DNA of 50,325 nt from Myxococcales bacterium (GCA_020846875.1 JADLDB010000049.1:1-50325), one strand, 5' to 3'; counted from the first letter of the stretch, positions 1-9,437 are shown. The notes: generated from the sequence alone by a model not told the origin. Translations and numbers: made by a program.

Positions 1-503
1 AGCGGGCGTGGTCCGAGTACTACCAGTACGTCCACCGCTACCTGCGCGACGTCGTGCGGCTCGACCCCGACCGCGCCCTGAGCCAGCGCCTGCGCGACCA
101 GCTCGCGGGCTGGCCACGACGCCCGTTCCACTTCGTCACGGCGCATGCGCCGTCGATCCGCCTCTTGCGCGCGCTCGAAGCGCGCGTCGAGCGGCCTCCG
201 GTGGCCAGGCCCCGCGCCGAGCGAGAGGCCGATCCCGAGTGGGTGGACCCGGAGAACGTCCTCGCCGACATCGACGCGCTCGTCGCGCGCGCCCTCGAGG
301 AGGGCAAGACGACCCTCGCCGCCGTGTCCGAGCGGGTGCTTCCAGAGCTGCCGGAGACCATCCACTACGCCGCCACCGGACGAATCGCCCACGCCGTCGC
401 CCAGGCCGCCCGGGTTCGCAGCGAGCGAGAGCGTCCCTGGGCGCCCGTCGGCGCGAGGCTCGAGGTCGAGGACTGGAGCGTCGCGCGGAGGAACGGGCCG
501 TGA
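1..503 (+). CDS. jetA: Wadjet kleisin subunit JetA (MksF/MukF-like), C-terminal part only
   Basis: The reading frame is open at the left edge (codons begin at base 3) and ends at the TGA at 501-503, so only the last 166 or so residues are present. Alone the fragment is not diagnostic. The call rests on position: it sits directly before MukE-like, MukB-like and JetD-like genes in the fixed jetA-B-C-D order of Wadjet plasmid-defence condensins. In that system JetA is the kleisin bridging the heads of the SMC-like JetC and binding JetB. The visible part is charged and helical with Trp and Tyr near the start, as expected of a kleisin C-terminal region. Its TGA overlaps the GTG start of the next gene. 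The rest of the gene lies outside the window. Confidence 0.75.
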   Translation, partial: RAWSEYYQYVHRYLRDVVRLDPDRALSQRLRDQLAGWPRRPFHFVTAHAPSIRLLRALEARVERPPVARPRAEREADPEWVDPENVLADIDALVARALEEGKTTLAAVSERVLPELPETIHYAATGRIAHAVAQAARVRSERERPWAPVGARLEVEDWSVARRNGP

Positions 504-1186
504 CCGATTCGACCTTCCACACGCTCGAGGCCGCGCTCGCCGATGACCACTTCCCGGAGGTCGACCTGATGCTGCGCCGCGGGCGTCACATCGGCCGCGA
601 CGACGGGACCGCGTACGACTACCTCGTCGATGCCCAGTCGCTCCTCGAGTCGTTCTATCGGCGCTTCGGCTGCGAGCTGGTGCAGCAGAGCGACGGCTAC
701 TTCTACCTGCTGCCCTCGGGCGACCGCCTCGGGCGAAGGCAGCTCTCCGCAGGCGAGATGCTCGTCGGGCAGACGCTCGCGCTCCTGTACCTCGACCCCG
801 CGACGCTCCAGCACGGCGGCGTCCTCCCGCGCGAGGCGCTCTTGCAGCGGCTCTCCGGGCTCCTGGGCACGGATGCCCTCGTGCGCACGCTCAGCCCGCG
901 CAAGCGCAAGTACGACGAGCGCATCGCGGCCGAGACCGTCCGCACGCAGGTGGGCGAGGCGCTCAGGCGCCTCTCGGAGCTCGGCTTCGTGGACGTGCTC
1001 GACGAGGCGCGGCTTCGGCTCCGACCTGCACTGATGCGCTTCGCGGAGCCGGTGCGCGGGCTGAGTGACCCCAACGTCGCGCTGGAGCGGCTCGTCGCGC
1101 GCGGCGAGGTGCTGCTCGGTGAGGCGAACGGCGACGAAAACGGCGCGGACGACGACGCGACCGAAGGCGAGGAGCCGGCGCCATGA
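500..1186 (+). CDS. jetB: Wadjet subunit JetB (MksE/MukE-like)
   Basis: Encodes 228 residues, the usual size for MukE/MksE-type subunits (winged-helix KITE proteins that bind the kleisin in SMC complexes). The frame is open well upstream, but the GTG at 500, overlapping the jetA stop as GTGA, gives a family-like N-terminus (VTDSTFHTLEAALADDHFP) and normal operon spacing. Typical features are an N-terminal helix with a LLRRGRHI-like segment, a middle stretch with FYLLPSGDRLGRR, and a C-terminal winged-helix-like part ending in an acidic tail (ENGADDDATEGEE). The stop overlaps the jetC ATG. In the Wadjet complex this protein would regulate the JetA-JetC motor. The assignment depends on both sequence character and operon position. 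Confidence 0.85.
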   Translation: MTDSTFHTLEAALADDHFPEVDLMLRRGRHIGRDDGTAYDYLVDAQSLLESFYRRFGCELVQQSDGYFYLLPSGDRLGRRQLSAGEMLVGQTLALLYLDPATLQHGGVLPREALLQRLSGLLGTDALVRTLSPRKRKYDERIAAETVRTQVGEALRRLSELGFVDVLDEARLRLRPALMRFAEPVRGLSDPNVALERLVARGEVLLGEANGDENGADDDATEGEEPAP

Positions 1187-4100
1187 CCCGCACCCACGCC
1201 GAGGCGCTCGCGCTCGTGAACTGGAAGGGCGTGTTCTACGAACGCTACCTGCTCGACCGGCACGTCACGGCACTCGAGGGCGCCAACGGCGCGGGCAAGA
1301 CGACGGTGATGATCGCCGCGTACGTGGTGCTGCTCCCGGACATGTCCCGGCTGCGCTTCACGAACCTCGGCGAGACAGGCGCGACCGGCGGGGACAAGGG
1401 CATCTGGGGACGGCTCGGCGAGCCGGGGCGCCCATCGTATGCCGTGCTCGACTTCGCCCTGCCTGGCAAGCGCCGCCTCGTGGCGGGAGTGCACCTCGAG
1501 CGCAAGGGCGAGCCCTCGGTCGAACCGACGCCGTTCATCGTCGCCGGATTGGCGGACGACGTGCGCCTGCAGGACTTGCTCCTCGTCTCGCAGGGCGAGA
1601 GCGAGGTCGTTCCCGAGCTGCCGGAGCTGCGGGAGAACGCGGCGCGCCTCGGCGGTCGCCTGACGTCGTTCCCGTCGGCGCGCGAATACTTCGCCGCGCT
1701 CTTCGATCAGGGCGTGACGCCCCTGCGGCTCGGCACCGACGAGGAGCGGAACAAGCTGAACGAGATGCTGCGCACGAGCATGACCGGCGGCATCTCGCGG
1801 GCGCTGACCTCGGAGCTGCGGGCCTTCCTGCTCAAGGAGGAAGGCGGCCTCGCGGACACGCTCCAGCGAATGCGTGCCAACCTCGACGCGTGCCGACGGA
1901 CGCGGACCGAGGTCCAGGAGTCGCGCCGCCTCGAGCAGGAGATCGGCGGGGTGTTCGAGGCCGGTCAGACGATGTTCGCCGCCGCCTTTCTCGCGACTCG
2001 CGAGCGCGCCGACGAGCTGTCACGCCGCGTCGAGGAGGCGGAAGCCGCACGCGCCAACGCGGAGGCGGCGCAGGTCGCTGCCCGGGACGCGCTCGAGAAG
2101 ACCCTCACTGACCTCGCGGCGCTCGAGCACCGACGCGGCGAGCTTGGTCAGGTCGTCGACTCCGCTCGCGCCTGGCAGGGCAAGCTGCGCGATGCCCTCG
2201 CGGCCGCGAAGGCGCTGGCTCGCTGCGCCGACGCGCTGAAGCTCGCCGAGGCGGCGTCAGCGGAGGCCGCGCACGAGAGGGCCGTCGCTGACGAGCAACG
2301 CGCCCGCGCCCGAGAGGAGCTGCGGCGTGCGCAGGAGGGCTACAAGCGGGCCGCCGCCGGCCTCGCCGATGTACAGCGCGGCATCGAGGAACTGCATCGC
2401 CGCGCCGGCGCCTACCACCAGGCCGTGCGTCGCCTCCGCGAGGCTGAGAGCTGCCTCGGTGGAGCGCCGCTGCTCGTGCCAGTGTTCGACGAGCGCCTCG
2501 GGGGCGCACGCACCGAGCTCGCCGCGGTGGACGAGGAGCGCCGGGAGGCTGCCACGCTGCTCGCCGACGCGGAGTCCCATCGCGCGCGACACGCCGAGGC
2601 GATGCGCGCACTCACGACACTCTTGGGAGCGGCCGTTGCGCCCGAGCAGGCCCACGACGTCGCGCTCGACGCGCTGACGCGCCACCGAGAGAACGTCGCG
2701 CTCGCTGGGCGCCTTTCGAGCATCGAGCAGCAGCTCGGCGACGCGCGCCGTCTCGCAGCACGGCAAGCCAAGGCGCGCGAGCAGGCCGCCGCGCTCCACG
2801 TCGTCATTGGCGAGCGCCCCGCCGGCGAGGCCGTCGCGCAACTGCTTGACGACGTCGAAGGAACCCGCAAGGACCACGAGGAGAAGGCGCGCATCGCAGA
2901 GGCCGAGGCCTTAGCGAAGGACCGCGAGCTGAAGGAGCTCGAGGCGCGTCGACGAGAGCTTGCGACGCGGGAGCCAGTGTGGCGCGTGCACGCCGAGCGC
3001 GCAGCCCGGCTCGGTGAGTACCTCGTCCTCGCCGTCGACAGCCGCGAGCGCCTCGATGCGGCGCGCACCGAGCTTGCCATGAGACTTGAGGTCACTCGCC
3101 GCGCCGAGGAGGACGCCCGAGTCGAGCAGGAGCGGCTTCTCCATGAGGCGAGGGAGCTCCTCGCGGCGGGCGGCCCGTTTGCTGCCGAGCTCTTGAAGCT
3201 CAAGGACAAGCTCGGAGCGGAGCTCGTCGCCGCCAGCTTCGATGACGTCAGCCTGAATGAGGCGGCGCGACTCGAGGCGCGGCTCGGCGGGCTCGCGCAG
3301 GCGCTCGTCGTCGATGACCCGAAGGCCTCGGCGCAGGCGCTCGCGCAGCGGCCGGATGCGCTGGCCGACGTTCTACTGGTCTCTCGCGATGCCGACCTCG
3401 AACGCCTGGCCGCGAACGCAGACGCCGCTGTCGTCGGGGATCGAGACGTGGCCGTGGAGGAAGGCGCGGCCCTTCGAATCTCGCGCATCCCCACGCAACC
3501 CCGGCTCGGCCGCCGCGCGCGTGAGCAGCGCGCTGCAGACCTGCGGCGTGAGGCCGACCTGAAGGCGCGTGAGCTGGAGGATCAGCGCGGCCTCCGTCGT
3601 CAGCTCGAGCGGCTCGTCGCTGACGGGGAGGAGCTGCTCGCCGGACACGCCGTCTGGCTTGCCGGAGACCCGGCGCCGGAGCTCGTGAGCGTGAAGCGGG
3701 CCATCGTCGAGGCCGAGGCGCACCGGGACGTCCAGCGTTCTGCGGCCGCGCGCCATCACGAGGCTGCGCGCTCGCAGCGCCCGCGGATCGACGGGCTACG
3801 AGCGCTTCTAGGTGAGGCGATGCTCCTCGACCCGCCCGACCACGGCGAGCGGGCGCGTGCGCTCGAGGTCGAACGCGACGCGGCGCGCGCGGCGAAGGAC
3901 GCCGTCGCGCGGCTTGGGCACCACGCGGACCTCGTGGACCGCCACCTCGCGACGCTCCGGCAGGTTCCGCTCTCGGACGACGACGTCCTGCGGCTGCAGG
4001 AGCGCGTGCGCGAACTGAAGGCGCGACGCGACCAGCTCGATGCAGGTCTCGACGCGCTGACGTACGTGCAGGCGAACGTCGATGCGCTCGGCTGGGAGGA

Positions 4101-5604
4101 GGCCCTGCGACGCCTTGCTGACAGCCAGGCCTTGGTCCCAGCGCTCGAAGCTCAGCTGCGCGAAGCGGAGTCCGAACAGCAGAAGGCCGAGGAGGCGAGA
4201 GCACGTGCGGAGCAGAGGTACGACGAGGCCACCGGGCGCTTCCAAGACGCGGACGGCAAGAAGCGTGTGGCCGTGCAGGAGCACGCCGCTGCCGTGGAGC
4301 GCTTCGAGCGCGTGGGCGTTCCCGACCCGACCGAGCAGGCACTGGAAGCGGCCACCGTCGAGGTCGAGCGCCTCGAGCAGGAGCTACGAACGCAGGACCA
4401 GCGTCGCGATGCCCTCTTGACCACGAAGGGTGCACAAGAGGGCAGCCTGCGCGAGGTCGAGGGGAGACTCCGGACTGCCGAGGAGAAGCTCACGAGCGAG
4501 CGACGGGAGGCCGAGCCCGCGGTCAAACGCTGGGAGGCCTTGCAGGAGCGCGCGACCCGGGAGCGGCTGCTGGGTGGACTCCTCGGAGACGGCCCCGCGG
4601 AGCTGTCCGATGTGCGTGGGCACGTGAACCTCGTGCAGGAGGCGAAGACCCGTCGCGAGGTGCTGCTCGAGAGGTTGCGTAGCGCCCAGGGCGGCGCCGC
4701 CCTCCTGACCGAGCTCCAGGTGCTTCGCGACGCGTCCGACGCGGCCTTCGCCGACGCGTACCTCGACCTCTGGCTCACCGTGAGGGACTGGCTGCGCCGT
4801 CGGCTCCCTGCGCAGGTCGCCGAGGTGGACGACCCCCGCGAAGCCCTCGTGAGACTGCGCGACCAGCTCTCTGGGCTCGAGGAACGCCTCGCACGGCAGG
4901 AGAGCGATCTGCGCGGCGCGAGCGAGGACGTCGCGCGCGGCATCGATGTGCAGATCCGCAAAGCACGCGGCCAGGTCACTCGCCTCAACAAGAACCTCGA
5001 GGGCGTCGCCTTCGGCAGCATCCAGGGGATCCGAGTCCGGCTCCAGCAGGTCGAGCGCATGGAGCAGGTCCTGCGCGCGCTGCGCGAGGGCGCGGCGCAG
5101 GGGCTTCTGTTTCAGGCCGACATGCCCATCGAGGACGCCCTCGACGAGATCTTCCGTCGCTACGGCGGCGGTCGGACCGGCGGGCAGCGGCTGCTCGACT
5201 ACCGCGAGTACGTCCACCTGCAGGTCGAGATCCGCCGCAAGGCCGGCGCCGACTGGGAGGTCGCCAACCCCACACGCCTGTCGACGGGCGAGGCGATCGG
5301 CGTCGGCGCGGCCCTGATGATGGTCGTGCTCACCGAGTGGGAGCGCGACGCCACGCTCTTGCGCGGCAAGAAGTCGCACGGCTCGCTGCGCTTCCTCTTC
5401 CTCGACGAGGCAAACCGCCTCTCCCACGACAACCTCGGGGTGCTCTTCGACCTGTGCCAGACGCTCGATCTGCAGCTCCTGATCGCCGCGCCGGAGGTCG
5501 CCCGCGCCGAGGGCAACACGACGTACCGGCTTGTCCGGCGCACGACGCCGGACGGCCGCGAGGAGGTGCTGGTCAGCGGTCGTCGCACGAGGAGCGAGGC
5601 GTGA
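1183..5604 (+). CDS. jetC: Wadjet SMC-like ATPase JetC (MksB/MukB-like)
   Basis: A 1473-residue SMC-family motor. The Walker A motif GANGAGKT is at residues 33-40. The ABC signature LSTGE is near 1366-1370, and Walker B (FLFLDEAN) near 1404-1411. Between them lie about 1300 residues rich in Glu, Arg, Ala and Leu that form long coiled coils, with a less helical stretch around residues 650-790 that probably contains the hinge. This layout and length fit MksB/JetC. In Wadjet, JetC dimers extrude DNA loops and sense small closed circles for cleavage by JetD. The ATG overlaps the jetB TGA by four bases. Leucine is written mostly CTC here, whereas genes beyond about 10 kb prefer CTG, which hints at foreign origin. 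Confidence 0.95.
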   Translation: MTRTHAEALALVNWKGVFYERYLLDRHVTALEGANGAGKTTVMIAAYVVLLPDMSRLRFTNLGETGATGGDKGIWGRLGEPGRPSYAVLDFALPGKRRLVAGVHLERKGEPSVEPTPFIVAGLADDVRLQDLLLVSQGESEVVPELPELRENAARLGGRLTSFPSAREYFAALFDQGVTPLRLGTDEERNKLNEMLRTSMTGGISRALTSELRAFLLKEEGGLADTLQRMRANLDACRRTRTEVQESRRLEQEIGGVFEAGQTMFAAAFLATRERADELSRRVEEAEAARANAEAAQVAARDALEKTLTDLAALEHRRGELGQVVDSARAWQGKLRDALAAAKALARCADALKLAEAASAEAAHERAVADEQRARAREELRRAQEGYKRAAAGLADVQRGIEELHRRAGAYHQAVRRLREAESCLGGAPLLVPVFDERLGGARTELAAVDEERREAATLLADAESHRARHAEAMRALTTLLGAAVAPEQAHDVALDALTRHRENVALAGRLSSIEQQLGDARRLAARQAKAREQAAALHVVIGERPAGEAVAQLLDDVEGTRKDHEEKARIAEAEALAKDRELKELEARRRELATREPVWRVHAERAARLGEYLVLAVDSRERLDAARTELAMRLEVTRRAEEDARVEQERLLHEARELLAAGGPFAAELLKLKDKLGAELVAASFDDVSLNEAARLEARLGGLAQALVVDDPKASAQALAQRPDALADVLLVSRDADLERLAANADAAVVGDRDVAVEEGAALRISRIPTQPRLGRRAREQRAADLRREADLKARELEDQRGLRRQLERLVADGEELLAGHAVWLAGDPAPELVSVKRAIVEAEAHRDVQRSAAARHHEAARSQRPRIDGLRALLGEAMLLDPPDHGERARALEVERDAARAAKDAVARLGHHADLVDRHLATLRQVPLSDDDVLRLQERVRELKARRDQLDAGLDALTYVQANVDALGWEEALRRLADSQALVPALEAQLREAESEQQKAEEARARAEQRYDEATGRFQDADGKKRVAVQEHAAAVERFERVGVPDPTEQALEAATVEVERLEQELRTQDQRRDALLTTKGAQEGSLREVEGRLRTAEEKLTSERREAEPAVKRWEALQERATRERLLGGLLGDGPAELSDVRGHVNLVQEAKTRREVLLERLRSAQGGAALLTELQVLRDASDAAFADAYLDLWLTVRDWLRRRLPAQVAEVDDPREALVRLRDQLSGLEERLARQESDLRGASEDVARGIDVQIRKARGQVTRLNKNLEGVAFGSIQGIRVRLQQVERMEQVLRALREGAAQGLLFQADMPIEDALDEIFRRYGGGRTGGQRLLDYREYVHLQVEIRRKAGADWEVANPTRLSTGEAIGVGAALMMVVLTEWERDATLLRGKKSHGSLRFLFLDEANRLSHDNLGVLFDLCQTLDLQLLIAAPEVARAEGNTTYRLVRRTTPDGREEVLVSGRRTRSEA

Positions 5605-6587
5605 TGTGGCAGACGCCTGCCGAGCGCCTCGCGCTCCTCGAGCTGCTCGTGCGTGGCACGCTGAAGAAGCGGCGCGCGCAGACGGGCACCTGGGACGCGC
5701 TCGCCGAGCTACCGTGGGTGAAGCGCACCGGCCGCCGCGATGAGCTCGGTCTCGTGGAGGAGCGCCGTGGAGAGCTCGTCGGCCTCTTGGAGCGAGTCTG
5801 GCCCGCGTGGGGCGACGCGCTCGCGGCTCTGACCGCGCGTGGCCTGCCGCCGACCCCGGAGGGATGGACTGCGCTCGAAGATGCAACGCGCGCCGCAGGC
5901 CTGCCTTCACTGCCGGAGCGCCTCAACCGGCGGACGGCCGCCGCGCTCGTGGCGCCGCACTCGAAGGCCACGCTCACAGAGCGGCGCATCGCTGCGCTTG
6001 GCGACGCCGAGGCCACGCATGACGGCTCGGTCCGACTGCGCCCGCCGCGAGGCCTGGTGGCGCGATCTTCAAAGAGGAGCATCGACCTGACTCCGGTCGC
6101 CGAGGTGCTCGGCGAAGTCTCACTGCCCGAGCGTGCCCTCCGCGACGGTCTCGCCCTCGAAGGCCCGATGCGTGCCGCGCTGCTCGTCGAGAACCTCGGC
6201 GCGTTTTGTGACCTGCCGACCCTCGACGGCTGGCTCATCGCGCACGTCGCGGGCTGGGATACCGCGACGGTGGCACGACTCCTCGAACGGCTGGCCCGCG
6301 TCCCGATCATCCACTTCGGCGACCTGGATCCGAACGGCGTGCGCATCTTCCGGCACCTGCGCGCGATGCGACCTGACCTCCGCTGGTTCGTCCCGGAGTT
6401 CTGGGACGAGCTGGTCGACGCGAAGGGGCTGCCTGGCGCATGGCCCAAGGACCTCGACCTCGGTGACACGCCGGAGCTGGTGCGGCTCCTTTCGAAGCGA
6501 GCGCTGTGGCTCGAGCAGGAGCCCATCGCCGTGGACCCGAGGACGCCAGCCGCGCTCGAGGCCATGCTGATTGGAGCACCAGGATGA
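5604..6587 (+). CDS. jetD: Wadjet nuclease subunit JetD (toprim, DUF3322/DUF2220)
   Basis: Encodes 327 residues starting at the ATG that shares one base with the jetC stop (TGATG); a GTG one codon earlier is also possible. JetD is the DNA-cutting subunit of Wadjet, related to the toprim part of topoisomerase VI. The toprim residues are visible: the metal-site glutamate E196 in LLVENLGAF, and the acidic pair D240/D242 in HFGDLDPNG. The N-terminal half corresponds to the arm region of the family. The protein is somewhat shorter than the roughly 380-400 residues I expect for many JetD proteins, but both catalytic motifs are present, so it looks functional. It closes the canonical operon, yet its stop is overlapped by a further gene. 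Confidence 0.9.
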   Translation: MWQTPAERLALLELLVRGTLKKRRAQTGTWDALAELPWVKRTGRRDELGLVEERRGELVGLLERVWPAWGDALAALTARGLPPTPEGWTALEDATRAAGLPSLPERLNRRTAAALVAPHSKATLTERRIAALGDAEATHDGSVRLRPPRGLVARSSKRSIDLTPVAEVLGEVSLPERALRDGLALEGPMRAALLVENLGAFCDLPTLDGWLIAHVAGWDTATVARLLERLARVPIIHFGDLDPNGVRIFRHLRAMRPDLRWFVPEFWDELVDAKGLPGAWPKDLDLGDTPELVRLLSKRALWLEQEPIAVDPRTPAALEAMLIGAPG

Positions 6588-7816
6588 ACACGCGCGCCAC
6601 GACCCCACGGCCACACCGCGAACCGTCGCGCGGTCTCTGGAGCGTTCTGTCGAGCGCCGCCTCCCTCACGCTCCGCGTCGTCGAGTTCGGCTTCTACCAC
6701 TTGCTCCTTACAACGGTGGACCGCGTCTCGCGCCTCCCGCGCAACACGACGATGCCCGAGGCCGCACGCCTCTACCGCGAGAACATCGCGCTCAAGGCCC
6801 AACTCGACGCGCTCGAGGCCGAGCTCGCTCAGCGCACCGAGCCCGCGCCGAGGCCGATGGCCACGCGCGCCGCGCAGGTCTTCGCGTACCTCCTCACGCG
6901 CGGCGACGAGCCCTTCCAGCGCTACTTCCTCTCGGCGTCGCTGCGCACCATCCAGCTCTGGGCGACCCGCTTCCGCACGCTGCGTGGGCGCCCAGCCACG
7001 AGCGGGCGACCGCCGCTCGACGAGAAGGTCGTCGAGCTCATCCTGACGCTGAAGCGCGAGAACCGCCCGTGGGGCCAGCGGCGCATCCGCGAGGAGCTGC
7101 GGCGCATGGGCCTCCGCGTGAGCGAGCCGACCATCGCCCGCGTCCTGAAAGCGAACGGGTTCTCGCCACGCCCGGGGAGGAAGCTCGACTTCGACCGCGT
7201 GAGGTCGACCGCAAGGGACGCGCTTTGGGCCTTGGACTTCTTCGCCGTGCAGACGGCGAAGGGCGTCTGGCTCCAGGCTCTCCTCATCATCGACGTGCAC
7301 TCGCGCGAGCTGCTCGACCTCCGCGTCCACGACGGCTGGGACGTCGACTCGGTGTGGACCATCCGCACCTTCAACGAGGTCTGCGCCCGCGAGAAGCGGG
7401 TGCCCAAGGCCGTCGTCCACGACCACGGCACGCACTTCGCCGGGCAGTTCGCGCGCCAGCTCCGTGTCCTCGAGATCGAGGAAGAGGTCACGCCGACTGG
7501 GCTGCCCTCGATGAACTGCTACGCGGAGCGGGCCATCGGCTCCGTCCGCCGCGAGTTGCTCCGGCACATCCGCGTCGCCGACGCGAAGGAGCTGCAGTTC
7601 TACCTCGACGAGTACCGGCGCTACGCGAACACCGAGCGCCCCCACCAGGGCATCGACGGGCGCACGCCGGAGGAGTTCGCAGCTAGCAAGCCCGAGGCCG
7701 AGGTCATCGACCTCGCCGAGGTTCGCAGCCGCCGCCTCGAACGCCGCCCGTACGCCCACGGCATTCTCCAGGGCTACGCCCTCGTGGCCGTCGCCCCGCC
7801 CGCGAAGGCTGCCTGA
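6584..7816 (+). CDS. DDE integrase-domain (rve) protein coupled to the Wadjet operon
   Basis: Encodes 410 residues. The ATG overlaps the jetD TGA (ATGA). An N-terminal hydrophobic/helical segment (residues 20-50) and a short coiled region (about 60-85) precede helix-turn-helix sequence (about 120-200: SLRTIQLWATRF, GQRRIREELRRMG, SEPTIARVLK). A retroviral-type integrase core follows with an intact catalytic triad: D218 (WALDFF), D280 (VHDHGTHF) and E315 (CYAERAIG), the last two 35 positions apart. The family is the transposase/integrase superfamily of IS3- and IS481-like elements. I see no clear terminal inverted repeats immediately around the gene. It may be an insertion landed exactly at the jetD stop, or a mobilisation gene co-transcribed with Wadjet. 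CTC-rich leucine usage matches the jet genes. Confidence 0.85.
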   Translation: MNTRATTPRPHREPSRGLWSVLSSAASLTLRVVEFGFYHLLLTTVDRVSRLPRNTTMPEAARLYRENIALKAQLDALEAELAQRTEPAPRPMATRAAQVFAYLLTRGDEPFQRYFLSASLRTIQLWATRFRTLRGRPATSGRPPLDEKVVELILTLKRENRPWGQRRIREELRRMGLRVSEPTIARVLKANGFSPRPGRKLDFDRVRSTARDALWALDFFAVQTAKGVWLQALLIIDVHSRELLDLRVHDGWDVDSVWTIRTFNEVCAREKRVPKAVVHDHGTHFAGQFARQLRVLEIEEEVTPTGLPSMNCYAERAIGSVRRELLRHIRVADAKELQFYLDEYRRYANTERPHQGIDGRTPEEFAASKPEAEVIDLAEVRSRRLERRPYAHGILQGYALVAVAPPAKAA

Positions 7817-8138
7817 CGATGACACCCGCGGACCTTACCTTCGCGCCCCTGCTTCGCGGACGGCGCGCACGGCCGCCCTTTGTCCGCAGGCCACGCAAGG
7901 CGCGCCAACCCGGACTTCGTGCGCGCCTCGCGCCAACGTGGGCGGCCCGGGGGCGGCTGTCGAAGGGGGCCGGCGGCGTCGAGGACGCCGCTGAGGAGGT
8001 TTCTTGGGATCTGGCTGGAGGCCGCTCGACACCTGTTGACCACGCGGGGTGGCCCCCCGGTTCTCGGGTCCCTCTCCGAACGCCGATCGGCGAGCGCGAC
8101 GCCGACCTACGCGACGAACCTCCCGCCGCGACCCGTGG
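7817..8138. other. Gene-poor segment between integrase gene and recombinase remnant
   Basis: About 320 bp with no convincing gene. Short frames on both strands are Arg/Pro-rich and look like GC-rich noise. The segment contains the left arm and most of the spacer of a widely spaced inverted repeat. It may hold an element end or an untranslated tail of the upstream operon. Confidence 0.5.
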
Positions 8139-8143
8139 TCAAC
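8035..8143. repeat. 10-bp inverted repeat with 89-bp spacer
   Basis: GTTGACCACG at 8035-8044 is matched exactly by its reverse complement CGTGGTCAAC at 8134-8143. The right arm covers the stop codon of the recombinase remnant frame. The spacing is too wide for a terminator. It could mark ends of a small deleted element or a recombination site; chance is not excluded. Confidence 0.4.
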
Positions 8144-9344
8144 TCCGCGCGCCGCGATCCTCCGGGGGCACGCGTGCATTCGCGCGCTCTCGGCTCGGCG
8201 GTGCGCGGAACCTCGCCACAACAGCCCGACCCCGGAGCCATTCGAGACGGCCCGGCGAACTAATTAACGGTTCGCCGGGCTGTTTCACTTTCTGGCCGGG
8301 GTGCGCCCATCCCTCGGGCAGCTCGAAGAGCCGCACGGCGGCTTCGCCCTTCTTCGGGTCATCGGGGTTGTGTCGCCACTCGATGCGGTCGACGACTCCG
8401 CTCAACAGCGCCTTGAGCTCGTCCCGGTGGCCCTTCTTCTCGGCGAAGGCGATGAGCCTGGGAATCTTGCGGTAGCCGTCCGCGACGACTTCGGCGTCGA
8501 GCATCTTCTGCTTCAGGTCGAGCCGCCGCGCCTCGAGGTTGACGACTTCCAGCTTGAGCTGCTCCTGGGCCGCCTCGTGCTCGACGAGCCGCGTCTTGAG
8601 GCTCTTGAGCACGGTCTTCGAGTCCTCGTCCTCGAAGGCGTTGACCAGTTTCTGAATGGCGCGCCCCTGTTCCTGAGTCGCGAAGCGCCTCTCCTTGAGC
8701 TCTGCCTCAACCCGGCCGAGCTCTTCGTCGCGCCCTTCGTTCGCGCGGCGCACGGCGCTTCGCACCGCCTTCTCGTCGACCGACAGCTTCTTCAGCTCAC
8801 TCAGAACGAACTTCTCGGCGGCAGGCGCTGGGACGTCGCGGGCCTTGCACGCCTGAGCGGCGCTCCGGTGCTTCTGACTGCACTTGTAATAGAAGTACGT
8901 GCCTCCGGTGCCGTTAGCGCTCGAGTGCGTCATCACCGAGTCGCAACTCCCGCAACGAATCAGCCCCTCGAGTACGAATGTGTAGGTGGAGGAGCCGCGA
9001 CGAGTCGGGCGCTTCTCTCGATTCCGAGCCAGCTGCGCCTGTACCTGCTCGAAGAGTTCGGGCTCGATGAGAGGGTCCCACACGCAGTCGAGAAGCTTGC
9101 CGCCCTCGACGGCCCTCTTCGCGATGTAGAGCGGGTTGGAGAGAATCTGCAGCACGCCCGCGACCACGAACCCGCCACCTCCCGTGACCTTGCCGTGCTT
9201 GGTGGTGGTTTTGGGGCGAGTGATTCCTCTACGAGCGAGATCCCGCGTCAAGGCGCGCAAGGTCTTGAGCTTGAGGTAGCGCTCGAAGAAATCCTTCCGC
9301 ACGACCCTGGCTCGGCAGCCGCTCGACGAGCACTGTCTTGCCAT
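8139..9344 (-). pseudogene. Large serine recombinase remnant lacking the catalytic domain
   Basis: The frame contains the middle and C-terminal parts of a large serine recombinase. First comes a Recombinase-domain start (RVVRKDFFERYLKL...LARRGI...LSNPLYIAKR). Next is a zinc ribbon with Cys pairs (LIRCGSCDSVMTH and YYKCSQKHRSAAQAC). Then there is a long coiled coil (about LKKLSVDEKAV to LKQKMLDAEV) and a final domain with DRIEWRHNP. The N-terminal resolvase domain of about 150 residues with the active serine is absent, so the product cannot cut DNA. Just upstream a different frame reads VDGKTVLVERLPSQ, similar to the linker that usually precedes RVVR, which suggests a frameshift as well as truncation. 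The last 40 residues after KQPGEP look like read-through. It is probably the decayed integrase of the element carrying Wadjet. Confidence 0.8.
8250..8280 (+). terminator. Terminator-like hairpin with 11-bp stem
   Basis: A perfect inverted repeat: GCCCGGCGAAC at 8250-8260, loop TAATTAACG, GTTCGCCGGGC at 8270-8280. On the plus strand it is followed by TGTTTCACTTTCT, a moderately T-rich tail, so it could end transcription of the jet/integrase operon about 430 bp downstream of the integrase stop. It lies within the extended reading frame of the leftward recombinase remnant. The AT loop in such GC-rich DNA stands out. An alternative is a recombination site of the serine recombinase. Confidence 0.5.
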
Positions 9345-9421
9345 CGACGAGTCGACGCGCTTCTCTGAGCCTTCTGGCAGTCGTGATGGGCATCGGATTC
9401 GAAAAACGTTACACACCTGCG

Positions 9422-9437
9422 GATTTCATTAGAAATC
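9422..9437. repeat. Short palindrome at the island edge
   Basis: GATTTC-ATTA-GAAATC, a perfect 6-bp inverted repeat in a locally AT-richer stretch between the truncated recombinase and cysC. A recombinase or regulator could use such a site, but no repeat copy was found elsewhere by eye. The surrounding segment (9345-9545) has no convincing gene. Confidence 0.3.

Noticed and set aside
7819-8475. 218-codon plus-strand frame after the integrase
   Set aside because: Arg/Pro-rich, crosses the inverted repeats and runs antisense into the recombinase remnant.
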